Shown: positions 8,938-18,055, counted from the stretch's first letter. The stretch is DNA of 64,000 bases from DASWJZ01 sp963739005 (GCA_963739005.1 CAVTYQ010000007.1:248001-312000); one strand, 5' to 3'. Made by a program: numbers and translations. The notes: a model not told the origin generated them from the sequence alone.

Positions 8938-9750
8938 TTGAGCGACGTCCTGCGCTTCACGATCCTCGGCTGCGGCTCGTCGCCCGGCGTCCCGCGCATC
9001 GGCGGCGACTGGGGCGAATGCGATCCCTCCAACCCGAAGAACCGGCGGCGGCGCTGCTCGCTGCTGGTCCAGCGCGTCTCGCGCGACGGGCACTTCACCA
9101 ACGTCATCGTCGACACCAGCCCGGACCTTCGCGAACAGGCGCTTAGCGCCGGCATCGGCGAGCTCGACGGCGTCCTCTTCACGCATTCCCATGCCGACCA
9201 CATCCACGGCATCGACGACCTGCGCGGCTTCGTGATGAACATGCGGCGGCGCGTCGACGTCTATGCCGACGCAACGACAATGGAGCGGATCCAGGAGGCC
9301 TTCGGCTACTGCTTCGAGACGCCGCCAGGCAGCGAATATCCGCCGATCGCCGACGCGCATCCGATCGCTCCAGGCGAGCCGGTCACGATCGAAGGGAAGG
9401 GGGGCACCCTCACCGCGCTCCCGATAACCCAAGTCCACGGGCGGATTGCATCACTTGCGTATCGCATCGGAGGCCTTGGCTATTCGCCCGACGTCAGCGG
9501 GCTCGACGCCGAGGCGGAACGCCTCATGCAAGGACTCGACGTCTGGATCGTCGACGCCCTGCGCCCGCGCCCACATCCAAGCCATTTCTCGCTCGCCGAG
9601 GCGCTGCAGTGGATCGAGCGGCTGAAGCCGAAGCGCGCGGTGCTGACCCACATGCACGTCAACCTCGACTACGAGACGCTTCGGCGCGAGTTGCCGGAAA
9701 ATGTCGAGCCCGCCTACGACGGCATGGTGATCGAGCTTCCGGTCGGATGA
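8938..9750 (+). CDS. MBL-fold metallohydrolase (PhnP/RNase Z-like)
   Basis: Metallo-beta-lactamase-fold hydrolase of the PhnP-like group, often annotated as a phosphodiesterase. The metal site is the THSHADH motif (His83, His85, Asp87, His88); later ligands include the His in QVHGRIASLAYRIG and LTHMHVNLDY. A cysteine-containing N-terminal segment (GGDWGECDPSNPKNRRRRC) is typical of this subfamily. It starts with TTG nine bases after tatD and is probably co-transcribed with it. The substrate cannot be told from sequence. Confidence 0.88.
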   Translation: MSDVLRFTILGCGSSPGVPRIGGDWGECDPSNPKNRRRRCSLLVQRVSRDGHFTNVIVDTSPDLREQALSAGIGELDGVLFTHSHADHIHGIDDLRGFVMNMRRRVDVYADATTMERIQEAFGYCFETPPGSEYPPIADAHPIAPGEPVTIEGKGGTLTALPITQVHGRIASLAYRIGGLGYSPDVSGLDAEAERLMQGLDVWIVDALRPRPHPSHFSLAEALQWIERLKPKRAVLTHMHVNLDYETLRRELPENVEPAYDGMVIELPVG

Positions 9751-9821
9751 GGAAGCTTCCGGAGGCAACGCCCAGCGCCTATCTTTGGTCGGCGTGACAA
9801 ACCTAGGAGCGATCGAAAATC

Positions 9822-10031
9822 GTGAAATCCACCGGCCTCGCATTCCTGCTCTGGTGCCTGTGCTTCATCGGGCTTTGCGGCTTGCACCGCATCTATGTCG
9901 GGCGCGTCGGCACCGGCATCTTGTGGCTGCTGACGCTCGGGCTTCTCGGCATCGGCCAGCTCATCGACCTCTTCCTGCTCGGCTCCATGGTGAAGATCGC
10001 GAACCTCGAAACGGCGGTCGGGCGAACCTGA
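9822..10031 (+). CDS. TM2 domain-containing small membrane protein
   Basis: A 69-residue inner-membrane protein with two transmembrane helices. It carries the TM2-domain hallmarks: a first hydrophobic helix, the GLHRIYVGR turn, and a second helix with GLLGIGQLIDLFLL. The start is GTG at 9822, preceded by AGGAG (about 9806-9810). TM2 proteins have no agreed biochemical role in bacteria. It follows the MBL-fold gene by about 70 bases and may be transcribed with it. Confidence 0.85.
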   Translation: MKSTGLAFLLWCLCFIGLCGLHRIYVGRVGTGILWLLTLGLLGIGQLIDLFLLGSMVKIANLETAVGRT

Positions 10032-10198
10032 ATTCCGGGCTTTTGTCGGTCCGTTCGCGTCGCCCATTTTGGTTCCATAATATATCTTATGCGAATCATT
10101 GAGACAGGCACCGGGGCGCATCGCCTTATCGCCTCCGTCGTGCGAAACGGACCCGGGGCATCGATTCACCCCCGCCGGACAGCCTGTGGAATTCGCCG

Positions 10199-10501
10199 AT
10201 GGCCGATCGCAAGCCGCACGTCGCGATCACCTATTGCCGCCAATGCAATTGGCTGATGCGATCCGCCTGGATGGCACAGGAACTGCTTTCGACGTTCTCA
10301 GAGGAGCTTGGCGCCGTCACGCTCATCCCCTCGACCGGCGGCGCCTTTCAGATCGAAGTTAACGGCGAAATCGTCTGGGAGCGAAAACGCGACGGCGGGT
10401 TTCCCGACGTAAAGGCACTCAAGCAGCGCGTCCGCGACGTGATCGAGCCCGGGCGCGATCTCGGGCACGTCGACCGCGGATCGAAGGAGCCGAGCGAGTG
10501 A
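10199..10501 (+). CDS. SelT/SelW/SelH (Rdx) family protein
   Basis: Thioredoxin-like-fold protein of the Rdx family, thought to act in thiol redox reactions. The N-terminal beta strand ends in the CxxC motif (YCRQC, Cys13 and Cys16), with Cys where eukaryotic relatives have selenocysteine, and the family's GGAFQIEVNGE.VWERKRDGGFPD strand region follows. At 100 aa it is a full-length member. It overlaps mazG by four bases (GTGA), suggesting coupled translation. There is no signal peptide, so it is cytoplasmic. Confidence 0.88.
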   Translation: MADRKPHVAITYCRQCNWLMRSAWMAQELLSTFSEELGAVTLIPSTGGAFQIEVNGEIVWERKRDGGFPDVKALKQRVRDVIEPGRDLGHVDRGSKEPSE

Positions 10502-11328
10502 AGCCCGGCAAGGACATCAAGGACCTGATCGCCATTATGGCGCGGCTCCGCTCGCCCAAGATCGGCTGCCCGTGGGACCTGAAGCAGGATTTCCGCTCGA
10601 TCGCGCCCTATACGATCGAAGAGGCCTACGAGGTCGCCGACGCGATCGAGCGTGGCGATTTCGATGACTTGAAGGATGAGCTCGGCGACCTCCTGCTGCA
10701 GGTCGTGTTCCACGCGCAGATGGCCGCCGAGGAGGACCGGTTCGCCTTCGGCGACGTGGTCGAGGCGATCACCACCAAGCTGATCCGCCGCCACCCGCAC
10801 ATCTTCGGCGATCTCGACCTGTCCGACGCAGCCGCCGTCAAGGAGCGCTGGGACGAGATCAAGGCGGAGGAGAAGGCCGAGCGGGCGGCAAAGCGCACGG
10901 CAAATGGCGAGGCGGCGGAAGAGAACGGCATCCTCGCCGACGTTCCGGTCGCCCTCCCCGCCCTCGCCCGCGCCGAGAAGCTGCAGACGCGCGCGAGCAA
11001 AGTCGGCTTCGACTGGAACGAGCCGCGCGCCGTCCTGGCGAAGATCCGCGAGGAGATCGGCGAGATCGAGGATGAACTGGCACGGCCGGAACGCGAGGAC
11101 GACCGCATCGCGGACGAGATCGGCGACCTCCTCTTCGCTGTCGCCAATCTGGCGCGCCACCTGAAGGTCGAGCCCGAGACGGCGCTGATGCACGCCAACG
11201 CCAAGTTCTCCCGCCGCTTCCGTCACATCGAGACGGCGCTTCAGGCGCGCGGCCGTCCGCTCACGGACGCCACGCTCGACGAGATGGAAGCGCTTTGGGA
11301 CGAAGCGAAAGCAGCCGAGCGCGCCTGA
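10498..11328 (+). CDS. mazG: Nucleoside triphosphate pyrophosphohydrolase MazG
   Basis: Hydrolyses (d)NTPs to the monophosphate and pyrophosphate, clearing non-canonical nucleotides. Two all-alpha MazG domains are visible: the first (CPWDLKQDFRSI near the N-terminus, with EEAYEVADAIE and DELGDLLLQVVFHAQ) and the second (KVGFDWNEPRAVLAKIREEIGEIEDEL and DEIGDLLFAVANLARHL). The paired ExxE...ExxD metal motifs are retained in both. Its length of 276 aa is normal. It starts with GTG and overlaps the Rdx gene. It is convergent with hflX, the standard arrangement in rhizobia. Confidence 0.95.
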   Translation: MKPGKDIKDLIAIMARLRSPKIGCPWDLKQDFRSIAPYTIEEAYEVADAIERGDFDDLKDELGDLLLQVVFHAQMAAEEDRFAFGDVVEAITTKLIRRHPHIFGDLDLSDAAAVKERWDEIKAEEKAERAAKRTANGEAAEENGILADVPVALPALARAEKLQTRASKVGFDWNEPRAVLAKIREEIGEIEDELARPEREDDRIADEIGDLLFAVANLARHLKVEPETALMHANAKFSRRFRHIETALQARGRPLTDATLDEMEALWDEAKAAERA

Positions 11329-11387
11329 CGGAAGGCTCTGCCCCCGCCGGGCGCCGCTCAGCGACCTCGATCAGTCTGCGGTCTGCA

Positions 11388-11468
11388 TCACTTCTTCGCG
11401 GTGAACCATTGCGAGAAGATTGCGATGACGATCAATACGATAACGATCCAGCCTTGGACTTCAGTCAT
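11388..11468 (-). CDS. 26-residue single-pass membrane peptide
   Basis: This is a very short reading frame in the gap between mazG and hflX. The start ATG (11466-11468) is preceded at ideal distance by GGGGGAGAC on the minus strand. The peptide is MTEVQGWIVIVLIVIAIF followed by a short SQWFTAKK end: one hydrophobic helix of about 14 residues with an aromatic/cationic C-terminus, giving an N-out or N-in orientation with a positive tail. Such peptides are easily missed by length cut-offs. The function is unknown. The support is the ribosome-binding site plus the helix; conservation was not checked. Confidence 0.55.
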   Translation of the reverse strand: MTEVQGWIVIVLIVIAIFSQWFTAKK

Positions 11469-11622
11469 GTCTCCCCCTTCGGCAAGACTCGCGGCCCCCA
11501 TGGCGTCAGCGACTCAATTTGCGGAGCGTACAACCGCTGCGATGCGCCGGCGCGCGCGATCTCGGGTTTTGCAGAGCTTTTCCGCAGCAGGCGGCCGCCG
11601 CCACCGGCCCTGAGGCCGCCGC

Positions 11623-13038
11623 TCAGGCGCTCTTTCGCGCCTCGTTGGCAGCAACTGCAATGTGTTCGCGCTGCGCCCATTCGCGGAAGGGTGCGAGATG
11701 CTTCTCAGCGACGCGCACCTTGAGCTTGGCGTGGCCGGTCTCCGGGTCGTCGTTCCGCTCCAGGACCTCGGTGTTGCGATAGAGCCAGGGCGCCGCGCCG
11801 AGCTGGTCGGGGCCGAGATCGACGGTGACCGTCGGCCGCCCGCCCGCGAGCGCGGTCTCGATCGTCGCAAGCAGTGCCGGCACGCCCTCCCCGCTGACCG
11901 CCGAAACCAGAACCGCCGGCGGCTCAGCGCTTGCCGCGCGGTGCCGCAGAGCATCGCGCTGCGAGGCGTCCACCCGGTCGATCTTGTTCCACACCTCGAC
12001 GATCCGGCGCCCGTCGCCCGCGTGGATGCCGAGCTCGTCGAGGACTGCAACGACGTCGGCCGCCTGCTGCTGCGATTCCGGCGAGGCGATGTCGCGGACG
12101 TGGAGGATGAGATCGGCCTCAAGCACCTCCTCGAGCGTGGCGCGAAACGCCGCGACAAGCATGGTCGGCAGATCGGAAATGAAGCCGACGGTGTCGGATA
12201 GGATCACCTCTTCGCCGTGCGGCAGGCGGACGCGACGGAGCGTCGGATCGAGGGTGGCGAAGAGCACGTCCTTGGCGACGATTTCCGCGCCTGTCAGCCG
12301 GTTGAAGAGCGTCGACTTTCCGGCGTTGGTATAGCCGACGAGCGCCACGATCGGCCGCGGCACGCGCTTACGCTCGGCGCGATGGCCGGCGCGCATGTTG
12401 CGCACGCGCTCAAGGTCGCCTTCGATCTTGGCGATGCGCGCCTGAATCTGGCGGCGGTCCGCTTCGATCTGTGTCTCGCCCGGACCGCCGAGGAACCCAA
12501 AGCCGCCGCGCTGGCGCTCAAGATGCGTCCAGGAGCGGACGAGGCGGCTCTTCTGATAATTGAGATGCGCCAGTTCGACCTGCAGGCGCCCTTCCTTGGT
12601 CTGCGCCCGCTCGCCGAAGATCTCGAGGATCAGCCCGGTGCGATCGAGCACCTTCGCCGACCAGGCCTTCTCTAGATTGCGCTGCTGCACTGGGCTCACA
12701 GGATGATCGATGACGATCACCTCGGCGTCGTGGATGCGCGCGAGCCCTGCGATCTCCTCCACCTTTCCCGTCCCGATCAGCGTTCCCGGGACGGGCTTCC
12801 GGAGCGGCACGATCAGCGCCGCCGCGACGTCGAGCCCGATCGCCTCGGCGAGGTTGACGGCCTCGGCAAGCCGCGCCTCGCTCGACCGCGGGGCCGTGCC
12901 CGGCTCTTCGCTGCGATCGCGCCGCTCGGGCAGAATGACTAGCGCCCGGGTCGGAGGCGCGTGGGTCGCGCGACCTTTCCCCCGCTCCGACGCGGTGCGG
13001 ACGGGTTCGCGCTCAGCCCGACGATCGCGTGGCTTCAA
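11623..13038 (-). CDS. hflX: Ribosome-associated GTPase HflX
   Basis: HflX is a GTPase that binds and splits stalled 70S ribosomes. The N-terminal HflX domain (ARLAEAVNLAEAIGLD, GKVEEIAGL) is followed by the linker FLGGPGETQIEADRR and the G domain: G1 GYTNAGKS, G3 DTVGFISDLP, and G4 NKID. I chose the TTG at 13036-13038, which overlaps the hfq stop codon, giving 471 aa; the frame continues upstream inside hfq but that part is not HflX-like. The hfq-hflX overlap implies translational coupling. hflX ends 154 bases before the small membrane peptide gene. Confidence 0.93.
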   Translation of the reverse strand: MKPRDRRAEREPVRTASERGKGRATHAPPTRALVILPERRDRSEEPGTAPRSSEARLAEAVNLAEAIGLDVAAALIVPLRKPVPGTLIGTGKVEEIAGLARIHDAEVIVIDHPVSPVQQRNLEKAWSAKVLDRTGLILEIFGERAQTKEGRLQVELAHLNYQKSRLVRSWTHLERQRGGFGFLGGPGETQIEADRRQIQARIAKIEGDLERVRNMRAGHRAERKRVPRPIVALVGYTNAGKSTLFNRLTGAEIVAKDVLFATLDPTLRRVRLPHGEEVILSDTVGFISDLPTMLVAAFRATLEEVLEADLILHVRDIASPESQQQAADVVAVLDELGIHAGDGRRIVEVWNKIDRVDASQRDALRHRAASAEPPAVLVSAVSGEGVPALLATIETALAGGRPTVTVDLGPDQLGAAPWLYRNTEVLERNDDPETGHAKLKVRVAEKHLAPFREWAQREHIAVAANEARKSA

Positions 13039-13289
13039 TCGCCCTCGCCCGCCTCTTCCGCCTCTGGCTCGAAGAGTTGCACCGGATGCGACGGCATCAC
13101 CGTCGAGATCGCGTGCTTGTAGACAAGCTGCGAGTGCCCATCGCGGCGAAGCAGCAGGCAAAAGTTGTCGAACCAAGTGACCACGCCCTGCAGCTTCACG
13201 CCGTTGACGAGGAAAATAGTGAGCGGGATCTTTGCCTTGCGGACATGATTGAGGAATGTGTCCTGCAGATTGTGACTTTTGTCAGCCAT
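13035..13289 (-). CDS. hfq: RNA chaperone Hfq
   Basis: Hexameric Sm-like protein that pairs small RNAs with mRNAs. The 84-residue product has Sm1 (PLTIFLVNGVKLQGVVTWFDNFCLLL) and Sm2 (QLVYKHAISTVMPSHPV, with the YKHAIST core) motifs and an acidic C-terminal tail. The N-terminus (MADKSHNLQDTFLN) fixes the start. It stands immediately upstream of hflX and downstream of the ntr/dat genes, as in other Hyphomicrobiales. The 109 bases upstream should contain its promoter. Confidence 0.97.
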   Translation of the reverse strand: MADKSHNLQDTFLNHVRKAKIPLTIFLVNGVKLQGVVTWFDNFCLLLRRDGHSQLVYKHAISTVMPSHPVQLFEPEAEEAGEGD

Positions 13290-13398
13290 TGTTTTATCGG
13301 CCCCGGCCTTTTATCGAATTTCGCCGATAGATTGCCCTTTTTGCAGTGCACTGTCACCCCCGCGCGTGCAGGGTTGCTATGCGGCGCAAAGGTTTCGA

Positions 13399-14260
13399 CT
13401 AGCGAATCTTCTCCGCGACATCATGGAAAGCGGCTCTCAGCCTCGTCGCGATGCTGCCGGGGTGGCCGTTCGCGACGGTCTCCCCGTCGATCCTGACCAC
13501 CGGCATGACGATCGTGCTGGCGGCGGTAATGAAAGCCTCGCGCGCAGCCTTCGCCTCCGCCACCGTGAACTTCCGCTCCTCCACCTTCAGCCCCTCGCGG
13601 CGGGCCACCTCCGTCGCCGTGATTCGCGTGATCCCGGGAAGGATGCCGGTGCCGTTCGGCCGCGTCACCAGCGCGCCGTCCTTGGTGACGATCCAGGCGG
13701 TCGTGGAGGCGCCCTCCGTCACGTAGCCGTCGCGGTCGACGAACCACGCCTCGCGCGCGCCGGCGGCCTTCGCCTTCTCCTTGGCGATGGCGTTCGGAAG
13801 CAGGCCGACCGACTTGATGTCGACGCGCTCCCAGCGATTGTCGGGAAGCGTGATCACGCCGACACCCTCCGCCGCCATGCGTTCGCCCTTGGCGCGCGCG
13901 ATGCTCTTCGCCGTCACCACAAGCGCGGGCGGCGTATTCTTCGGCGGAAAAAGGTGGTCGCGCGGCGCGACCCCGCGCGTCACCTGCAGATAGACGAGGC
14001 CGTTTTCGAACTCGGTTCCGCCGGACCACCTCGCGGATCACCACCTTCAGTGCTGAACGCGTCATCGGCATCGCGATTGCGAGCTCGCGGAGCGAACGCT
14101 CAAGCCGGTCGAGGTGCAGCGTCTCGTCGACGACGAAGCCGCCCCATATCTCGCAGACCTCGTAGACCCCGTCGGCGAACTGGTAGCCGCGATCCTCGAT
14201 GTGGACGGCGGCGGCGCGATGCGGGACGTAGCGTCCGTTCACGTAAGCGATGCGCGACAT
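13399..14260 (-). pseudogene. dat: D-amino-acid aminotransferase, interrupted by a one-base frameshift
   Basis: PLP fold type IV enzyme that interconverts D-amino acids and keto acids. The N-terminal part (from ATG at 14258-14260: MSRIAYVNGRYVPH, then EDRGYQFADGVYEV, to REVVRRN) is in one frame; the C-terminal part (ENGLVYLQVTRGVAPRDH, VVTAKS, GYVTEGASTT, to the stop at 13399) is in another. The switch lies at about 14014, where the minus strand reads AACC before GAGTTCGAA. Removing one C restores a single 286-residue protein, the family's normal length, with all expected motifs. It could be a genuine pseudogene or a sequencing/assembly error. It sits between ntrX and hfq. Confidence 0.85.
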
Positions 14261-14316
14261 GCGGTCAGAGCCCGTTCCGCTTCAACTGAGTTATGCCACT
14301 GGCCTTGTCTCTTTGC

Positions 14317-14371
14317 CCGAGCAGATCTCTTCCGAAAACCGGTTCCCACTTTTCGGGATCATGCTTCAGAC
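14317..14371. repeat. Palindromic intergenic repeat downstream of ntrX
   Basis: The sequence CCGAAAACCGGTTCCCAC-TTTTCGG (14332-14356) is an inverted repeat (CCGAAAA with TTTTCGG, plus internal ACCGGT) flanked by GATCTC and GATCATGCTT. I recall near-identical motifs as very frequent dispersed elements in Bradyrhizobium and relatives. It spans the ntrX stop codon region and the gap before dat. It could form an RNA hairpin and stabilise or end the ntrX message. Genome-wide copy number cannot be seen here. Confidence 0.6.
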
Positions 14372-15727
14372 CCGCAGGCTCTTCAGCTTGCGGTGCAGCG
14401 CCGAGCGCTCCATCCCGACAAACTCGGCGGTGCGCGAGATGTTGCCGCTGAAGCGGTTGATCTGCGCGGTCAGATATTCGCGCTCGAAGACCTCGCGCGC
14501 CTCGCGAAGCGGCAGCGACATGATATGGGCGCCGCCCTGCGACGGCGTCGACGGCAGAATCTCGCCGATCTCCTTCGGCAGCATGTCGGCGCTAATCACG
14601 GCTTCCGGATCGCCGCGGGTGAGGATCATCAGGCGCTCGACGTTGTTGCGGAGCTGACGGAGATTGCCCGGCCAGTCATGCGCCTGCAGCACGGCCATCG
14701 CGTCATCGCCGATCTTGCGCGGCGGAAGACCGGTTGAACTAGCGATCTGGCCCATGAAGTGGGCGACGAGTTCCGGCACGTCCTCGCGCCGCTCGGCGAG
14801 CGAGGGAACGCGAAGCGGCACGACGCTCAGCCGGTGGAAGAGATCTTCGCGGAAGCGTCCCTCGCCTATCGCCGCCTCGAGATCGCGCGCGGTGGAGGAG
14901 AGGATGCGCACGTCCACTTTGACCTTGGTCGACCCCCCTACCCGCTCGAAGGTCTGCTCCACGAGCACGCGCAGAATCTTGTTCTGCGTCTCGCGCGGCA
15001 TGTCGGCGATCTCGTCGAGATAGAGCGTGCCGCTGTGCGCCTCTTCAAGCGCACCGACGCGGCGCGCCGTGCCGTTCTGCACTTCGGTCCCGAAGAGCTC
15101 CGCCTCCATGCCCTCCGGCGTGATCGCCGCGGCGTTGAGCACGATCAGGGGACCGCCCGCCCGTTGCGAGCGCAGATGGATCGCCCGCGCCACTTGTTCT
15201 TTGCCGGCGCCGGACGGCCCGAAGATCATGACGCGACTGTTCGTCGGCGCGACGCGTTCGATGGTCTGGCGGAGGTGGTTCATCACACCCGACGAGCCAA
15301 CCATGTCGTCGGTGTCGCCGCTTCGCTGTTTCAGTTCGGCGACCTCGCGACGAAGCTTGGAGGCTTCAAGCGCGCGCTGCGCGACCAGCACCAGGCGGTC
15401 GGCCTTGAACGGCTTCTCGATGTAGTCGTAGGCCCCGCGCTTGATGGCGGAGACGGCTGTCTCGATGTTCCCGTGCCCGGAGATGATGATGACGGGGAGG
15501 TCGGGGTCCTGCGCATGCACCTCGTCGAGCAGCGACAGGCCGTCGAGTCGGCTCCCCTGCAGCCAGATGTCGAGGAAGAGAAGACTCGGACGCCGCGCCG
15601 TGATCGCGGCAAGGGCGGTGTCGCTGTCGCTTGCCGTCCGTGTGCCGTAGCCCTCGTCCCCAAGGATGCCGGCCACGATCTCCCGGATATCGGCCTCATC
15701 GTCGACAACAAGAATGTCCGCCGCCAT
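14366..15727 (-). CDS. ntrX: NtrX response regulator (sigma-54-type AAA+ family)
   Basis: Response regulator partner of NtrY, linked to nitrogen, redox and envelope control in alphaproteobacteria. The receiver domain has the acidic pocket VVDDEAD and phospho-acceptor Asp53 (LLFLD). The central AAA+ domain has Walker A GPSGAGKE and Walker B YLDEIADMP. The sigma-54 contact loop GAFTGA is absent (the segment reads TARRVGALEEA), as in other alphaproteobacterial NtrX. A Fis-type HTH (NISRTAEFVGMERSALHRKLKSL) closes the 453-aa protein. It lies 18 bases downstream of ntrY. Confidence 0.95.
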   Translation of the reverse strand: MAADILVVDDEADIREIVAGILGDEGYGTRTASDSDTALAAITARRPSLLFLDIWLQGSRLDGLSLLDEVHAQDPDLPVIIISGHGNIETAVSAIKRGAYDYIEKPFKADRLVLVAQRALEASKLRREVAELKQRSGDTDDMVGSSGVMNHLRQTIERVAPTNSRVMIFGPSGAGKEQVARAIHLRSQRAGGPLIVLNAAAITPEGMEAELFGTEVQNGTARRVGALEEAHSGTLYLDEIADMPRETQNKILRVLVEQTFERVGGSTKVKVDVRILSSTARDLEAAIGEGRFREDLFHRLSVVPLRVPSLAERREDVPELVAHFMGQIASSTGLPPRKIGDDAMAVLQAHDWPGNLRQLRNNVERLMILTRGDPEAVISADMLPKEIGEILPSTPSQGGAHIMSLPLREAREVFEREYLTAQINRFSGNISRTAEFVGMERSALHRKLKSLRV

Positions 15728-15745
15728 GGTTTTCTCCCGGTCTTT

Positions 15746-17992
15746 TCAGGTTGCCGCGGCGGCGACAGCTTGCACCGCCTCGGATTCGAGCGGGAAAGAA
15801 AGCCGCACCAGCGCACCCTTCCCCCCTTGCGCGACCACGCGCGCGTCAAGGAGCGCGATCGAGCCGCCGTGCTCCTCCATGATCTTGCGAACAATGGCGA
15901 GACCGAGACCGGTCCCCTTCTCGCGCGTCGTCATGTACGGCTCAAGCAACCGCTCGCGATCCTCGTGCGGTAGACCCTTGCCGTTGTCCTCAACCTCGAT
16001 GATCGCGGCCCCCGGCTCTTGTCGCACGGTCACCGTGATCAAGCCGATCTCACCATCGATCCGCCCGGCCGCCTCGATCGATTCCGTTGCGTTCTTGACG
16101 ATGTTGGTAAGCGCCTGCGTGACCAGCCGATGGTCGACGCGTGCAAGCACCGGGTTCTCCGGCAGCTCGAGCGCGAAGCGGATGTTCGGCTGCGCGACCT
16201 CCTGCAGGAATACGGCCTCGCGCACCACACCGATCAGGTCGCGGTCTTCCATGACCGGCTTCGGCATCCGCGCAAAGCCTGAGAATTCGTCGACCATCCG
16301 GCGGATGTCGTCGACCTGGCGCACGATGGTCTCCGTGCACTGGTCGAACACGCCGCGGTCCTCGGCACTCACGCGCTGCCCGAAGCGACGCTTCAAGCGC
16401 TCCGCCGAGAGCTGAATCGGCGTCAGCGGATTCTTGATCTCGTGCGCGATGCGCCGGGCGACGTCCGCCCAGGCCGAACGGCGCTCGGCCACCATCAGAT
16501 CGGTGATGTCGTCGAGCGTGACGACAAGGCCCTCGATCTTGCCGTCCGAGCGCTCCTGCGTGACCTGGACGTTGAGCGTGCGCTGGTCGCCGCCGCGGTT
16601 GATCTGGATCTGCGCGTGCGAGGGACCGCGAAAGCGCTGCCGGGCCTCGATCAGAACGGTGGCAAGCGCGGGGATCGCCTCACCGAGACGGCGGCCGACC
16701 AGATCCTCCTCCTTCTCGCCGAGCGCGGCGAGCGCCGAGCGATTGACCAGCGTCACCACGCCGTCGCCGTCGAGGCCGATGACGCCGGCGGAGACCCCGG
16801 AGAGCACCGCCTCGGTGAAGCGCCGCCGCTGATCCATCTTCTCGTTGGCGGAAAGCAGCTCGTCGCGTTGCGACTTCACCTGGCTTGCCATCGTGTTGAA
16901 GGTGTCGGCGAGCAGGCTGATGTCCCCCATCGAGCCGCGCGAGGGCACGCGCACTTCGAGGTTGCCGGCGGAAATCTCCTGCGCCGCGCCGATCAGCCGG
17001 CGGATCGGCCAGACGAGACTGCTGGCGAAACCAAGTCCGATCCAGATCGCCGAGAGAAGCACGACCAGCGCAACGCCGGCGAAGACAATCCCGAAGGCCA
17101 CCTGCACCCCGAAGCGGTTCGCCTGCAGCTGCTCGTATTCGGTGGCGTTCTCCTCCGTCAGGCGGAGATTGCGTGTCACGCGCGGATCGATGGGCCGCGC
17201 CAGATAGAGGTAGACGTCGTCGAAGCCGGTCAGCTTGATCACGCCGCCGACGAGGTTGGTGGTGCCGGGGGCGATCAGCGCCGGCTTGCCGGAATCGAGC
17301 TCGGCGAAAATCTCCTGCGGCGCGGGGGGCGCGTCGAGATTGCTTGCGGTCTCCCCTTGCAGGATCACGCTGCGATCGCGGCGGATGAGCTGGACCGTCG
17401 AGAGGCCGCGCAGCCGCGCCTGGTTGGTCAGATAGGACGAGATCGCCGTCGAATTGGCCTCGATGTCCGGCGTCACGCGATTGAACTCGCCGGCGATGGC
17501 GAGGAGGTCGAGCCCCAGCATGCGGCTGTGCTCTTGCACATAGGCCTGCGCGACCGCGCGCGAGGTCTCGATGATCGCTTCGGTGCGACCGGCGAACCAG
17601 CGGTCGAGCCCGTTGCTGAGCGTGATCGAGGCGATCACCATCATGAGGATCGCCGGCAGCGCGGCGATGAACGAAAAGAGCAGCACGATGCGCACGTGCA
17701 GGCGGGCGGCGGCGCGTCCGCGCCGGCGGGCGATCCACAGCCCCGACGCCTCGTAAGCCACCATCCCTACGAGCAGGAGGACGATCAGCCCGTTCACGAT
17801 GCCGGCGGTCCGCACGACGATCGGTGTCGGCTGGATCGGGGTCTGCCCGGTCAGGATCAGGAAGGAGCCGATCGAGATGACGACGGCGACCAGCACCGCC
17901 AAGAGGCCAAACGTGCGCGATACGCGACGTCCGTCGGCGACCCTATGGTCGGCCCGCTCCGGGTTCGATTGGCTTTCGGCAAGAGCGGTCAT
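15746..17992 (-). CDS. ntrY: NtrY membrane sensor histidine kinase
   Basis: Transmembrane kinase that phosphorylates NtrX. Hydrophobic segments occur around residues 28-50, 62-84 and 100-125, then a periplasmic sensor region, a further TM near 300-325 (GVQVAFGIVFAGVALVVLL), a HAMP domain, a PAS domain (about 385-490), the H-box with His517 (RIAHEIKNPLTP), and the catalytic domain with N-box, DNGKGLP and GTGLGLAIV. The 748 aa length is typical. The start is ATG at 17990-17992. A 105-base gap with an inverted repeat separates it from ntrC. Confidence 0.95.
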   Translation of the reverse strand: MTALAESQSNPERADHRVADGRRVSRTFGLLAVLVAVVISIGSFLILTGQTPIQPTPIVVRTAGIVNGLIVLLLVGMVAYEASGLWIARRRGRAAARLHVRIVLLFSFIAALPAILMMVIASITLSNGLDRWFAGRTEAIIETSRAVAQAYVQEHSRMLGLDLLAIAGEFNRVTPDIEANSTAISSYLTNQARLRGLSTVQLIRRDRSVILQGETASNLDAPPAPQEIFAELDSGKPALIAPGTTNLVGGVIKLTGFDDVYLYLARPIDPRVTRNLRLTEENATEYEQLQANRFGVQVAFGIVFAGVALVVLLSAIWIGLGFASSLVWPIRRLIGAAQEISAGNLEVRVPSRGSMGDISLLADTFNTMASQVKSQRDELLSANEKMDQRRRFTEAVLSGVSAGVIGLDGDGVVTLVNRSALAALGEKEEDLVGRRLGEAIPALATVLIEARQRFRGPSHAQIQINRGGDQRTLNVQVTQERSDGKIEGLVVTLDDITDLMVAERRSAWADVARRIAHEIKNPLTPIQLSAERLKRRFGQRVSAEDRGVFDQCTETIVRQVDDIRRMVDEFSGFARMPKPVMEDRDLIGVVREAVFLQEVAQPNIRFALELPENPVLARVDHRLVTQALTNIVKNATESIEAAGRIDGEIGLITVTVRQEPGAAIIEVEDNGKGLPHEDRERLLEPYMTTREKGTGLGLAIVRKIMEEHGGSIALLDARVVAQGGKGALVRLSFPLESEAVQAVAAAAT

Positions 17993-18055
17993 AGGGGGCG
18001 ACGAAGGGCCTTGTTCTTCGGTCAGCGCCCAGGGAGGTGCGCGCGCGCAACAGGC

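Noticed and set aside
13421..14016. Continuation of the dat N-terminal frame beyond the frameshift
   Set aside because: The sequence after REVVRRN is Arg/Gly-rich with no similarity; the true continuation is in the next frame.
14366..15727. NtrX as a typical sigma-54 activator
   Set aside because: The GAFTGA loop is absent, which is normal for alphaproteobacterial NtrX, so I did not treat this as a defect.
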